From Stentor coeruleus (lineage: Eukaryota; Ciliophora; Heterotrichea; Heterotrichida; Stentoridae), in the NCBI GenBank assembly GCA_001970955.1, contig MPUH01000192.1, positions 1-64,000 on the forward strand: 64,000 nt of DNA. The letters run 5' to 3'. The notes under the pieces were generated by a model. The model made no database searches. It saw only the letters and a program-made list of their open reading frames with translations, and was not told the origin of the DNA. Positions 1 through 9,965 of the stretch are shown here, in pieces (the first letter of the stretch is position 1; every line of letters starts with the position of its first letter). Made by a program: the position numbers and the translations under genes.

Positions 1-35
1 CCCATTAATCTTAATTTCCTATATACTCTATCAAA

Positions 36-1310
36 ATGGAGCTGATCGACATAAAACTCGAACAAATAAATGAATGGCTTGTTCTCAGAAGGAAACTTGA
101 TAAAAACTGGTCTCGATCCTTAAAACCTATAGAAAGCCGTCAAGCCCTCTCTCTAAGCAAACTCCAAGAAGACAAAAGTTTATCAGACCTAATCCCCGAA
201 GGACTCCAAGGCTTCCTCCAAGCCAGAGCCATCCTTGAAAAGCTTAAAAACTCAGAAAAAACCGAAAAATCAAGAAACCTCTTCGGCAATTACAACTCAC
301 AACTACTATACGATTGGGAATACCTTCAAAAACTTTATGAAAAAAACAACCTTCATCTTGCAGACTGTGCCAAGCACCTTCTCCAACTAGGTATCTATGA
401 AATCCCATCCCTAAAATCCACTTTACAAAGCTATGAAAAGCAAATAAAAGACTCACAAAACAAAGAATCCGCATTAAACGAAGAAATCTCAAAAAAAGCT
501 AAATCCTTCAAAGAAAAATGTAAATCCTACAATATAGAAGGTTTAAATCTTGCATATGAATTAAAACAAACAACAAGGAAAATCCCTGAAATCTATACAG
601 AAATATTAGCTATTTTAAAATCAGAAGAGTTTAATGAATTACTTACAATATATGAAAAAATGACTCATGAAAACCATTCAAGTATTATTTATTTGCCAAC
701 AATTAGACGATTAAGAGATTTTAATAGTGATGTGAATATTGAAAAAATAAAAGATAAATATTGCAAAGTTATTAAAGAAACGATGGGAGAAGAGAGTGAA
801 GATGATGTTATTGAGATTGTAGAGGAGAATGAAAGTGAATGGGTTATTGAGATGATTGATGAAGGAAAAGTTATTCCAGTTATTGATGATGATTTACCAT
901 TGTCGCACAAGGAGACTAGAAGTGATTTGCAGACTGAGTTAGCAGAATTAGAAGGATTCGCTGAGGTCCTTGGGTCTTATTCAGCACCGATTAGTAGGAT
1001 TTTTCATTTGTTTTCCAGTTTGAGAGAATTGATTTTAATCCATGAACAGAGTGGCTATTTAGATAGTATTATTGGGAATTTGAACAAATCTCTTAATCAC
1101 AACCTTCATGAAAAACTTGTCGAGTGTCAGAAACTTCAAGACAACCTTAAAGAGTCAATAAAAACAACACATAAACAGCTTTGTGAGCTTTTATGTTTCG
1201 CATCATTACTAATCGCACATATTGAAACCTCGATAAACGCCCTTTTCCCTAATATATCAGTCAAAATTATTGGGGAGACAGTCAAAGATATCAAACATTA
1301 TCTAACTTAG
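36..1310 (+). CDS. CDK5RAP3: CDK5RAP3 (C53/LZAP) homologue, UFMylation ligase adaptor
   Basis: A 424-residue intronless protein. The N-terminus carries a WLVLRR...W motif, and residues about 83-125 contain NLFGNYNSQ, a DW-E---LYEKNN stretch and YEIPSLK; this matches the animal CDK5RAP3 order (WLVDRR, NIFGRYSSQ, DWQEIIALYEKDN, YEIPSLK) nearly block for block. In the known family CDK5RAP3 sits with UFL1 and DDRGK1 in the ER-bound UFM1 E3 complex that modifies ribosomal protein uL24. The middle (residues about 255-290) is acidic and probably disordered, where the animal protein has IDWG-type UFM1/ATG8-binding motifs; I see WVIEMID but no clear IDWG copy. The C-terminal third is helical. The start at 36 is the first ATG of the frame and gives a normal N-terminus. 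The next gene begins 123 nt downstream on the same strand. Confidence 0.88.
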   Translation: MELIDIKLEQINEWLVLRRKLDKNWSRSLKPIESRQALSLSKLQEDKSLSDLIPEGLQGFLQARAILEKLKNSEKTEKSRNLFGNYNSQLLYDWEYLQKLYEKNNLHLADCAKHLLQLGIYEIPSLKSTLQSYEKQIKDSQNKESALNEEISKKAKSFKEKCKSYNIEGLNLAYELKQTTRKIPEIYTEILAILKSEEFNELLTIYEKMTHENHSSIIYLPTIRRLRDFNSDVNIEKIKDKYCKVIKETMGEESEDDVIEIVEENESEWVIEMIDEGKVIPVIDDDLPLSHKETRSDLQTELAELEGFAEVLGSYSAPISRIFHLFSSLRELILIHEQSGYLDSIIGNLNKSLNHNLHEKLVECQKLQDNLKESIKTTHKQLCELLCFASLLIAHIETSINALFPNISVKIIGETVKDIKHYLT

Positions 1311-1433
1311 TCTAATTCCAACATTTATCCTCATAAATTTCAATCTCTTGTTTTTCTTATCATAAAAACATAGTCTTCTATAAAAAAAACCATACTTTTT
1401 TCTTATAAAAATCCTTCTCTGCATATAATAAAT

Positions 1434-2048
1434 ATGGACAAACCACTTCTCGGCCTAGGCCGCAAAGCAGACAAAGCTTCAAAGCTCCATCACAACCTGC
1501 AAATCGAGATTTATAAAGAAGACTGCAAAAACTTTGACACCTTCCTCATAGGCTATTGCTTTATTTCCATAGTCTATTTAATAGTATGGTACTCATTAAA
1601 TTACGATACAATCTTCAGTAATTCATCACATTCTCTAGCACAACGTGTATCTTTCGACATTATAAGTCTAATAATCTGGCTAATTGGATTCATTTTATCA
1701 GCTCAATCTCTTCTTGCTTATCGTCTTATGAAAAGACTTGATATTAAAACTAATGCTAGAAGAATACTTTTCTATATAATCCTACAAATTGTTTACATAG
1801 CAATCCGTAGTATTATAGTTGCATATAAATTATCTAATAGCATTGATCAAAAAAAGAATAAATTTGATATCAACATTTTTATAATGAAATGCAGTCTATT
1901 GCTTTTAGTGATTTTCGCCTCAATATGTGTGAGTATGTATTTCTATTCACAAAAACTTGGCCTGGCTGAAGAAATACAAAGCTATGACACGACATCAAAT
2001 AAACATAACGCTGCTTATAATAAAGCACAAGGCGTACTCGATATTTAA
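1434..2048 (+). CDS. Four-TM integral membrane protein, unknown
   Basis: A 204-residue protein whose family I do not recognise. Four hydrophobic segments are visible at about residues 37-57, 72-96, 109-131 and 148-170, with a lysine-rich cytosolic-looking N-terminus (PLLGLGRKADKASK) and a polar C-tail. The length and topology recall many small eukaryotic endomembrane proteins, but no motif fixes a function. The gene converges with the GGPP synthase on the other strand, and both stop codons are read from the same TTAA tetranucleotide at 2045-2048. The 3' UTRs of the two genes must therefore be antisense to each other. Confidence 0.75.
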   Translation: MDKPLLGLGRKADKASKLHHNLQIEIYKEDCKNFDTFLIGYCFISIVYLIVWYSLNYDTIFSNSSHSLAQRVSFDIISLIIWLIGFILSAQSLLAYRLMKRLDIKTNARRILFYIILQIVYIAIRSIIVAYKLSNSIDQKKNKFDINIFIMKCSLLLLVIFASICVSMYFYSQKLGLAEEIQSYDTTSNKHNAAYNKAQGVLDI

Positions 2049-3085
2049 GATTTACGGTTAATTAGCTTAAACGAAAGATAAAATAAATCTTCTTTAGCTT
2101 CACTTTCTGGAAGCTTTTGTGCTAAAACTTTCCAACTAGTTTCAATGAGTTCTGATGCTAGGGTTTTACAATAACTCATTGCATCAGTTGTAGAAATTAT
2201 ATTTAAAGCTTCGTTGACTAAAGATAAGTTGTTGGTTTTTAGAGATAAAATTTGGAGAAGTCGTTTTGGGTCTTTAAGTTGTTCTACAGCTCGGATAATG
2301 ATTAAGGTTTTTTTACCTTCAGTTATATCTTCACCTAAATAACTACGTCCTTTAGCATATTCTTCACTTTCAAGATTTATGATATCATCCCATATTTGGA
2401 AACTGATGCCTATGTTTTCAGCATGTTGGATTAAAGCTTCAGAGATTTCAGAACTTGGGTTAAAAGGTCGTATGCCGAATTTCACAGCAAGTCTTGCTAG
2501 GACTGAAGTTTTACAAGAAACCATGCGAAAGTATTGATCTTGACTTGGCACATATTCTGTTTTATTCCATTGGATATCTGTGCATTGGCCATAATGAATA
2601 TTAATCATTTCTTCAGTATAGTCAGAATACAAGAGCATTTTTGCTTTATCAGGCAAATTGCTGTCCATGACAATTTTTAAAGGAAGGAAGTACATAAAAT
2701 TTCCAGTATTTAAAGCGGTGTCGATACCAAAAATTTTATAGGTACAAGGCTTACCTCTACGATTTTGACTAGAGTCTTCTATATCATCACAGACTAATGA
2801 ACCTGAGTGAATTAGTTCTAAAGCATGGGAAAGGGGGATTAAAGATGTGATATTTGAGGAGAATAGACTACCACTTATTAAACATAAAGCACCACGCCAA
2901 TGTTTACCTCCACGATCGAGCATGTCCCAGACTGGCTGGCTAAGACCTGAAGTTAGTGCTTTGGTATCATACCCAGCGCTAAGGTTTAGGTTTTCATGGG
3001 TTATCTCTCTAGGTAAGTATTTTTCTAATGAAAAGTCTGACATGCGCTTCATGTACTTTTGTAGAGAACCGAATTTTCTCATCAT
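2045..3085 (-). CDS. Short-chain trans-prenyltransferase, GGPP-synthase type
   Basis: A 346-residue polyprenyl diphosphate synthase that condenses IPP onto an allylic diphosphate. The first aspartate-rich motif is CDDIEDSSQNRRGKP and the second is WDDIINLESEEYAKGRSY followed by EDITEGKKT. A second motif of DDxxN rather than DDxxD, followed by an EDITEGK-like block, is the arrangement of eukaryotic type III GGPP synthases (human DDYANL, yeast BTS1 DDYLN), so geranylgeranyl diphosphate is the likely product. A KxxRGALC block near residue 62 fits the IPP-binding region. The start is taken at the first of two adjacent ATGs; Met12 or Met15 could also be used. No transit peptide is obvious. The product would feed protein prenylation; a CaaX protein is encoded at 27.3 kb. 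Confidence 0.9.
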   Translation of the reverse strand: MMRKFGSLQKYMKRMSDFSLEKYLPREITHENLNLSAGYDTKALTSGLSQPVWDMLDRGGKHWRGALCLISGSLFSSNITSLIPLSHALELIHSGSLVCDDIEDSSQNRRGKPCTYKIFGIDTALNTGNFMYFLPLKIVMDSNLPDKAKMLLYSDYTEEMINIHYGQCTDIQWNKTEYVPSQDQYFRMVSCKTSVLARLAVKFGIRPFNPSSEISEALIQHAENIGISFQIWDDIINLESEEYAKGRSYLGEDITEGKKTLIIIRAVEQLKDPKRLLQILSLKTNNLSLVNEALNIISTTDAMSYCKTLASELIETSWKVLAQKLPESEAKEDLFYLSFKLINRKS

Positions 3086-4206
3086 TTTAGGTTTATTTTT
3101 ATTTTCGACAATTGGAAGTGCATATTGTTTTTAGGTATGGCTAATTTAAATAATCACCCTATAAAAATACTTGCAGAATATTTTAGAACAAAATCTTGTT
3201 AACACTAGCGATACTATCTGTGCAGACTCCTTTTCCCAATATGACCAAACACTATCTGACAACCTTTCAATAAGATTCTCTATTATAGTAAAATATGATC
3301 CCATTCAACTATCATTACTTAATAACTCAAGCATATAGAATTGATAGAATCTTTTTATTAGAGAAGAATCAATTTTTATAAAATTATGCTTGAAACTCAT
3401 AAAACATGAGACCATATTTCTTGCAAAAAATAAGAAAATCAGAATAGAGTTTATAAAAATATGTGTTTATATACTTAAAGCAATAATAATTTAATTTAAA
3501 ATCCTTAGTATCATAATAATCTGGTTCTTTTACTTATTATCTAAATAATCAATTCTATTAGTTTATCAAATTATCCTAGCTTCACTATATAAGAATTACT
3601 GCATAGCTTATTCGCTTTTAACAAAGATTTACAGCTTAAAAAAACTAAGTCTAGTTAGATATATCTACTTAAATAGTGAATTCCTGAATCTTTTCCGATT
3701 AAAGTCTTGAGTCCATTAGTATTTTCCTCTTTTCTGTATATGTTTTCTCAACCAACCTATAGAATGAAAAGCTCTTAGATTTCTTATTTATTTTGACTTT
3801 AGATTAGCTTATCACTTTATCTTTACATTCATTCTTCATCATCTGAATTTCTTTACCCTTAATTCTTCTTAGGTAAAACAAAGTCAATTTCTTTTCTGTG
3901 AGTGATTTTCATGCTCTAAACTTCTTTGTATGTCTTATGTTTAGCTTACACTTGCATTCTCTATCAGAATTTAAGCTAATTACTTGCCTATGCATATTTC
4001 TGATTAGTTTAAAATGCAGCTATACTTCCGAGGTGCTTTTTACAATATTTGCCTACACTAATCTATTCACCTATGAAAATTAAGCCTATTTCATGTATAA
4101 AATTGCTTCTTTACCTTAATTAAGCTTCAAATTTCCTTCAAAAAAAGAAATAACTAAGTTATCCAAAATGCTGATAAAAGGGGCGAAAAAAAAGCTATGA
4201 CTATAG
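3086..4206. other. Intergenic region holding inverted-repeat arm A
   Basis: About 1.1 kb separates the divergent GGPP synthase and WD40-channel genes. Roughly 3180-3890 is arm A of a long imperfect inverted repeat (see the repeat entries). The rest is AT-rich with many stops in every frame. A short 61-codon frame at 3898-4083 has no similarity or composition that supports a gene. No tRNA or other structured element was seen. Confidence 0.6.
3180..3890 (+). repeat. Arm A of a diverged long inverted repeat
   Basis: The reverse complement of this stretch aligns over most of its length with 9280-9965. Anchors include a 19-nt identical word, tttaatcggaaaagattca (9476-9494 on the plus strand of arm B), and the words aaataagaaatct, aagctatgcag and taagaagaa in the same order and with similar spacing. 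Small indels are common and stops occur in all frames of both arms, so the similarity does not look like conserved coding sequence. Edges are approximate because identity fades gradually. Confidence 0.75.
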
Positions 4207-7200
4207 ATGTCTAATTCTTTGAATGATAAACTCCTTTCAAAAAATGAGGAATTATCGAAAGTCCAGGCTTCAAAAGTGAACAAAAAGCAAATAGTTAACA
4301 AGCCTGAGACTGATGAAGCTTTAGAAGGACTTAAAAAAATCTTAAACTTTATTGAAATAGAGTCAACACTAAATCTTCCAAAATCATGTGTTTCAAATCT
4401 CATAGGACATAAAGATTGGGTGGGGTCTGTGAGTTTCAGTCCAGATGGACATTTTTTAGCGAGTGGATCTGGAGATGACCTGATCAAAATATGGAACCTT
4501 GCTGAAAAAAGAGAAGAATGCACGTTTAAAGGCAATTCAGGACAAGTTAGTAGTGTGAGTTTCAGTCCAAATGGACGGTTTTTAGCGAGCGGATTTTTCA
4601 ATATGGTGATTAAAATATGGAACCTGGCCGAAAAAAGAGAAGAATTCACGCTTAGAGGTCATAATTCTGATGTAACAAGTGTAAGTTTCAGTCCAGACGG
4701 CAAGTTTTTAGCGAGTGGATCATCAGATACGACAATCAAAATATGGAATTTTGAAGAAAAAAGAGAAGAATACACTCTCAAAGGACACTGGAAAAAAGTT
4801 AATAATGTGATTTTTAGTCCAAATGAGAGGTTTTTAGTGAGTGGTTCTGAAGATAACCTGATAAAAATATGGAACTTTACCGAAAAAAAAGAAATGTTTA
4901 CTCTTAAAGGACACACAAGTAATATTATGTGTATATGCTTAAGTCGAGATGGCCAATTTTTAGCAAGTGGATCTGGAGATATGCTGATAAAAATATGGAA
5001 CCTAGGAAAAAAAGCAGAAGAATATACGCTTGCACACCATAATTCTTATATATGGAGTGTGAGTTTTAGTCCATGTGGTAAGTTTTTAGCGAGTGGAGGC
5101 TGGGATAGCTTAATAAAAATATGGAATATTGATGAAAAAAGAGAAGAATGCACCCTCATAGGCCACTCACAGGCAGTTTTATGCGTTAAGTTTAGCCTAG
5201 ATGGCGAGTTTTTAGCGAGTGGATCTAATGATATGCTTGTCAAAATATGGAACTGTGCCGGAAAAAAACATCAATGCAAACTTCGAGACTCTAATTATGA
5301 TATATCATGTTTGCGCTTCAGTCCAGATAACATGTTTTTAGCATGTGGCTATGAAGGAGATCTGACAATATGGAACCTTGCTGAAAAGAAAGAAGAATAC
5401 ACACTCAAAGGGCACTCAGGTTCGGTTAAAAGTGTTTGTTACAGTCCAGATGGAAAGTTTTTAGCGAGTGGATCCAGCGATAAACTGATTAAAATGTGGA
5501 ATCTTGCCGAAAAAAGAGTAGAATACGAACTTACAGGCCACTCTTTAGGAATTAATTGTGTGAGTTTCAGTCCAGACGGCAGGTTTTTAGCAAGTGGATC
5601 CAATGATAAACTGATTAAAATATGGAACCTTGCCGAAAAAAGAGAAGAATACACGCTCACAAGTCACTCGGAAGAAATTTTCTGTATAAGTTTCAGTCCA
5701 GATGGAAGGTTTTTAGCAAGTGGATCTAAAGATATGCTGATCAAAATATGGAACTTTGCCGAAAAAAGAGAAGAATGCACATTTGCAGGCCACTCTAATC
5801 AGGTTATATGTGTTAGTTTCAGTCCAGATGGCAGGTTTTTATCGAGCGGATGCGTTGGAAGCATGATTAAAATATGGAGCATTGCCAAAAAAAAAGAAGA
5901 GTGCACATTCACAAACTGTAATTATTTATTATTAAGTATGAGTTTCAGTTCAGATAGCAGATTTTTAGCGAGTGGAGGCAGGGATATCAATATATGGAAC
6001 CTTGCCGAAAAAAGACAGGAATGCACGCTCAGAGGAAGCATGATAAATTCAAACCATGTAAGTTTTAGTCAAAATGGCATGCTTTTAGCAAGTGGATCTA
6101 AAAATAGCCTGATTAAAATATGGAACTTTGACGAAAATAAAGATGAATACACCCTAACAACCCATAATCCTTGTTTATCAAGTGCTAGTTTATGCTCAGA
6201 TAGCAGGTTTTTAGCAAGAGTATTTCAAAATAAACTTATCAAAATATGGGACATTGTCTTAAAAGTAGAAGTATGCATACTTGAAGGCCACTTAGAAAAA
6301 ATTATTAGTTTGAGTTTCAGTCCAGATGGGAAGTTTTTAGCAAGTGGATCTATTGATAAACTGATCAAAATATGGAATCTTGATGAAAAAAAAGAAGAAT
6401 GCACGTTCACAAACTATAATCCTAATGCAATGAGTATATGCTTCAGTCCAGATGGAAGGCTTTTAGCAAGTGGATCTTGCAATAACTCAATCAAAATATG
6501 GAACCTTATTGAAAGAAGAGAAGAATTAACACTGACAGGCCATTCGAAAGATGTAAACAGTTTCAGCTTCAGTCTAGATGGAAAGTTTTTAGTGAGTGGA
6601 TCTGAGGATAATCTGATTAAAATATGGGACCTTACTAAAAAAAAAGAAGAAAGCACTATAACTATTGCCTCTGGATCTATTGAAACCATTGAATTAAGTT
6701 CAAATATCAAATCAATCCGTGTCAAGTTTGCATCTGGAAGCATTAATAATTGCTTAGTTTATCCCACATATATTTTTAGTGATTCAAAAGATCATGCACT
6801 TTCAAGTATATCAAAAAACTCAAAGCATCTTGATTTACTTAGTTTATGTCCTGGGATCCAAAATAATTTATTATGGCTATCCACGTTTATGAAATTATCA
6901 TTAAAAGAATATAAAGAGATAAAGAATTCTTACATAACATTTTCAAACTTTAAATATTCAGTAGCTCATTTCATGGCTATGCGTGGAGTAGTAAGTTTTT
7001 TTCAAAAACCTTTTCAAAGTAAAAATATAGCAATATTATATGATACATTTGGTCATAGCCCAATTTATTATTCAATAAAATGCCAGCATCAAGATGTTAC
7101 TGACTTATTATTAGAATATATGTGTTATTTTGTTGAAGAAAATTCATATATGTATTCAATTTATTTAAGCTTTAAGGAAATGAAAAATGACTTGCCATTA

Positions 7201-8604
7201 ATTATTAAAAATTCATCATCGAAACTTGATTATTTTTTAGCCAAAATTATTATGTATCAAACGGATGAAATATATTTTGGAAATCCTAAAAATAAGTTAC
7301 CAATAATAGAAACAAATGATTTTGGCATAATTACTTTTCAAGAATTTTCATCAAATGAAGGAGATAAAGTCCCACTAAGAATAAAAGAAATACTATTTGC
7401 GCTTCCTTTTGGATTAGGTTCAAATAATAGCAAAGAATTAATTAGTGCTATTATCTCATGTTATAATCCCGAAATCTATAGGACTGAATTCATACAGTTT
7501 CTAATTAATCAAAGATGGGGAGAAATATCTAATTATGTGTATTTATATACCATGCTATTATGGAGTAATTTATTACTCATCTATTTTGTTTTAGTAAGCG
7601 ATTTAGATTTATTTATTTATGGTGCATTACTTGTGAATTTCATACTTTTATGCTGGGAAGCAATTCAATTTGCTGCTGAAGGTAAAACATACTTTAGTGA
7701 TAGTATGAATATTTTTGACGTCTTCCGATTTATTATTACAACAGTTTACCTAATTTTACATTTATTAAGTATTGAGTATTCATTGGTGACATGGATTATG
7801 ATAACATTTAATTTGATAAGAGGTCTTACAGGCTTTAGAGCTTTCAATAATACAAGATATTTTATTAGGTTGATACGAATGTGCATTGTAAAAATTAAAG
7901 ATTTTTTTATTATATTTATTTATGTTACATTGTCTATAGGATTGATGAATTCAATTTCAACCCAGCAAGATTTTAATTATTATTCTATCTGGTCTTCTCC
8001 TTTTGGAATAATAGTTGGAAAAACTGATACTTTTTATGAAACTAATTTTATTCAATCAATCACATTTATTATAGCTATTACTACGAATATGGTTATTATG
8101 CTTAATATGATCATTTCTATTTTAGGTGATGTATTTGATGAATTTCAACTAAACGCGGAAATATATAACTATACTGAAATGGCCCAAGTTATATTAGAAA
8201 CTGAGCAAATCTTATCATATTTAGGCTCTATCGAAAATTGCAAATATTTGCATGTTTGTGTTCACGCATATGAAGCAACAGGGAATGAATGGAAAGGTAA
8301 AACAATAGATATGCGTGATTATTTAAAAGATGAATTTTTTACAAAATATATAAAACCTTCATTCGATGAAAATCTAAAGCAGATAAGTGAAGAAGTAAAA
8401 ACTGTCAGTGAAGAAGTAAAAACCGTTAGTAGAGAAGTAAAAACTTCAATTGAAGAAGCAAAAGCTGTGAAAATTATTGAAAATAAAGTTGAAGAAGTAA
8501 AATCTAGCATGAATCTTCTCAATAATAGAGTTGAGGATATAGAAAAAAGCATTTCTAATATTCAAGGAAGTATTGAATTAGTTTTGAAAATCCTCAATAA
8601 ATAG
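4207..8604 (+). CDS. WD40-ankyrin-TRP/polycystin-like ion channel fusion
   Basis: A 1465-residue protein in one uninterrupted frame. Residues about 64-818 hold 18 recognisable WD repeats of almost constant 42-residue length (SFSPDGRFLASGS, DKLIKIWNL), then a degenerate segment. One ankyrin-like unit follows near 945-975 (DTFGHSPIYYSIK---QDVTDLLLE). Six hydrophobic segments lie between about 1110 and 1310: S1-S2, a short S3-S4 block with NLIRGLTGFRAF, S5, a pore-loop candidate around SPFGIIVGKTD, and S6 ending LNMIISILGDVFDEF, the TRP/polycystin-type ion-transport pattern. The C-terminus (about 1389-1465) is a heptad coiled coil starting with repeated SEEVKTV, suited to tetramer assembly. It is probably a cation channel with a large cytosolic propeller array. 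The start at 4207 is directly preceded by an in-frame TAG. The gene is flanked by inverted arms A and B. Confidence 0.88.
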   Translation: MSNSLNDKLLSKNEELSKVQASKVNKKQIVNKPETDEALEGLKKILNFIEIESTLNLPKSCVSNLIGHKDWVGSVSFSPDGHFLASGSGDDLIKIWNLAEKREECTFKGNSGQVSSVSFSPNGRFLASGFFNMVIKIWNLAEKREEFTLRGHNSDVTSVSFSPDGKFLASGSSDTTIKIWNFEEKREEYTLKGHWKKVNNVIFSPNERFLVSGSEDNLIKIWNFTEKKEMFTLKGHTSNIMCICLSRDGQFLASGSGDMLIKIWNLGKKAEEYTLAHHNSYIWSVSFSPCGKFLASGGWDSLIKIWNIDEKREECTLIGHSQAVLCVKFSLDGEFLASGSNDMLVKIWNCAGKKHQCKLRDSNYDISCLRFSPDNMFLACGYEGDLTIWNLAEKKEEYTLKGHSGSVKSVCYSPDGKFLASGSSDKLIKMWNLAEKRVEYELTGHSLGINCVSFSPDGRFLASGSNDKLIKIWNLAEKREEYTLTSHSEEIFCISFSPDGRFLASGSKDMLIKIWNFAEKREECTFAGHSNQVICVSFSPDGRFLSSGCVGSMIKIWSIAKKKEECTFTNCNYLLLSMSFSSDSRFLASGGRDINIWNLAEKRQECTLRGSMINSNHVSFSQNGMLLASGSKNSLIKIWNFDENKDEYTLTTHNPCLSSASLCSDSRFLARVFQNKLIKIWDIVLKVEVCILEGHLEKIISLSFSPDGKFLASGSIDKLIKIWNLDEKKEECTFTNYNPNAMSICFSPDGRLLASGSCNNSIKIWNLIERREELTLTGHSKDVNSFSFSLDGKFLVSGSEDNLIKIWDLTKKKEESTITIASGSIETIELSSNIKSIRVKFASGSINNCLVYPTYIFSDSKDHALSSISKNSKHLDLLSLCPGIQNNLLWLSTFMKLSLKEYKEIKNSYITFSNFKYSVAHFMAMRGVVSFFQKPFQSKNIAILYDTFGHSPIYYSIKCQHQDVTDLLLEYMCYFVEENSYMYSIYLSFKEMKNDLPLIIKNSSSKLDYFLAKIIMYQTDEIYFGNPKNKLPIIETNDFGIITFQEFSSNEGDKVPLRIKEILFALPFGLGSNNSKELISAIISCYNPEIYRTEFIQFLINQRWGEISNYVYLYTMLLWSNLLLIYFVLVSDLDLFIYGALLVNFILLCWEAIQFAAEGKTYFSDSMNIFDVFRFIITTVYLILHLLSIEYSLVTWIMITFNLIRGLTGFRAFNNTRYFIRLIRMCIVKIKDFFIIFIYVTLSIGLMNSISTQQDFNYYSIWSSPFGIIVGKTDTFYETNFIQSITFIIAITTNMVIMLNMIISILGDVFDEFQLNAEIYNYTEMAQVILETEQILSYLGSIENCKYLHVCVHAYEATGNEWKGKTIDMRDYLKDEFFTKYIKPSFDENLKQISEEVKTVSEEVKTVSREVKTSIEEAKAVKIIENKVEEVKSSMNLLNNRVEDIEKSISNIQGSIELVLKILNK
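4396..6660 (+). repeat. Tandem 126-nt repeat array encoding 18 WD units
   Basis: About 18 head-to-tail units of 126 nt (a few are 3-6 nt shorter) inside the channel gene. DNA words such as tttttagcgagtggatc and caaaatatggaac recur in most units, including at third codon positions. That nucleotide-level homogeneity points to continuing unit duplication or gene conversion, not ancient WD repeats alone. Units 8, 13 and 15 are the most degenerate. Confidence 0.9.
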
Positions 8605-9279
8605 TTAATTAGGTTATCTAAATTCTTTCTTAAAAAACACTTTTTATATAAATCAATATACGCTAAATAAACTCTTTACTCCAATATTTATCTCATACCT
8701 CATTCTAGCAGAGTACTTTATTTATAGAAAAATTCTAATAATTTCTTAAAATATATTCAAGATTACAATCATAAAGAAAACTCACGCAATCCTATATAAC
8801 CCTGCTCTTTAAGCTTTGGAGTATGAATTAATTAACTTTATATATAAAATCCCCTCATTTACTGATTTTTCATAGCAGGACTCTAATGAAATCCTAGTTT
8901 CAATAATAAATAGTTTTCAAGATGCAGATTTTTTTTGATTAAAAGTTTTATATGATAATATTAAGGATGGGATGAATATGGTTCAGAAATGTAAATATAA
9001 GTGTTTTAAGTAAATTATAGTTGCTTATGATATGAGAGATAAGCATATCATTTCTATTTGAGTTATTTATAAGGTAAAAATATATCTGAAAATTCAATAT
9101 TACTTATCATAAAGCAAATTAATTTTAAACATAATTTCTCGCGGCATGCAATACTGAAAAGTAAAAAAAAAAGATTATTAATAACTTGATTTAAGATATT
9201 TCCAAAGAGAATCTTAAATTATGCATTTTGATTTATTATATAGCAAGTGATTTTTTACGGAAGAATTTAGATAGCCTAA

Positions 9280-9965
9280 TTAACTATTTATTGAACTTTG
9301 CTATAACTAAGAAGAACTAAGGGCTAAAGGAATTCATTGTAACAAAGGAAGGATATAAAGATGAAATGATAAGCTAAGCTAAGTAAAAAATAAGAAATCT
9401 GAGGGTTTTTATAGCATTAGGCTGGTTGAGAGAACATATAAAGATAAAGAGGAAAAACTTAATAGATTCAAGATTTTAATCGGAAAAGATTCAAGAATTT
9501 ACTATCTAAGTATATATAGTACTTTGGTTTAGCTTTTTAAGCTTTAAGGCTTTCTAAATACGAGTAAGCTATGCAGAAATTTATTATAGTTGAACCAAGC
9601 ACAAAAAATAAAATAAGCTGATTGAATCGATTTTTTTGGAAGTAATAAGTACAAGAAACAGATTATATATGATACTAAAGACTTTAAATTAAATAATAGT
9701 TGCTTAAAGTTATCAAATCATAAATTTATTAAAAACTCTTAGGTTTCCTTTACTTTGTGTAAGAAATGTATTTGGTGATGATTTTTATGATTTGTAGACA
9801 CTTCTTGAATAAAAAAGAATTTTGTGTGTTTGAGTTATCCAGTAATAATAAATGTTTACTAATGCTGAATTGGAGATTATTATACTATAATGATTATCTC
9901 TTTGGCTGGATTTTTGGAATGAAATCTATGCAAATGTTATCGTTAGCATAAGAATACAAGAATAT
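9280..9965 (-). repeat. Arm B of a diverged long inverted repeat
   Basis: Reverse-complement partner of 3180-3890. Matching continues from the words taagaagaactaaggg (near 9307) through the shared 19-nt word at 9476-9494, the aagctatgcag word near 9567, and a weaker part around 9765-9950 that pairs with 3180-3430. The arms lie about 320 nt upstream and 680 nt downstream of the channel gene. Confidence 0.75.

Noticed and set aside
3898-4083. 61-codon frame upstream of the channel gene
   Set aside because: No counterpart elsewhere and no splice-compatible join to the channel start, which has an in-frame stop immediately before it.
4116-6743. Repeated minus-strand open frames across the WD40 array
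   Set aside because: They are antisense shadows of the 126-nt repeats, all with the same reversed motif.
9766-9951. 61-codon frame in arm B of the inverted repeat
   Set aside because: The matching part of arm A has no open frame, so selection on coding is not supported.
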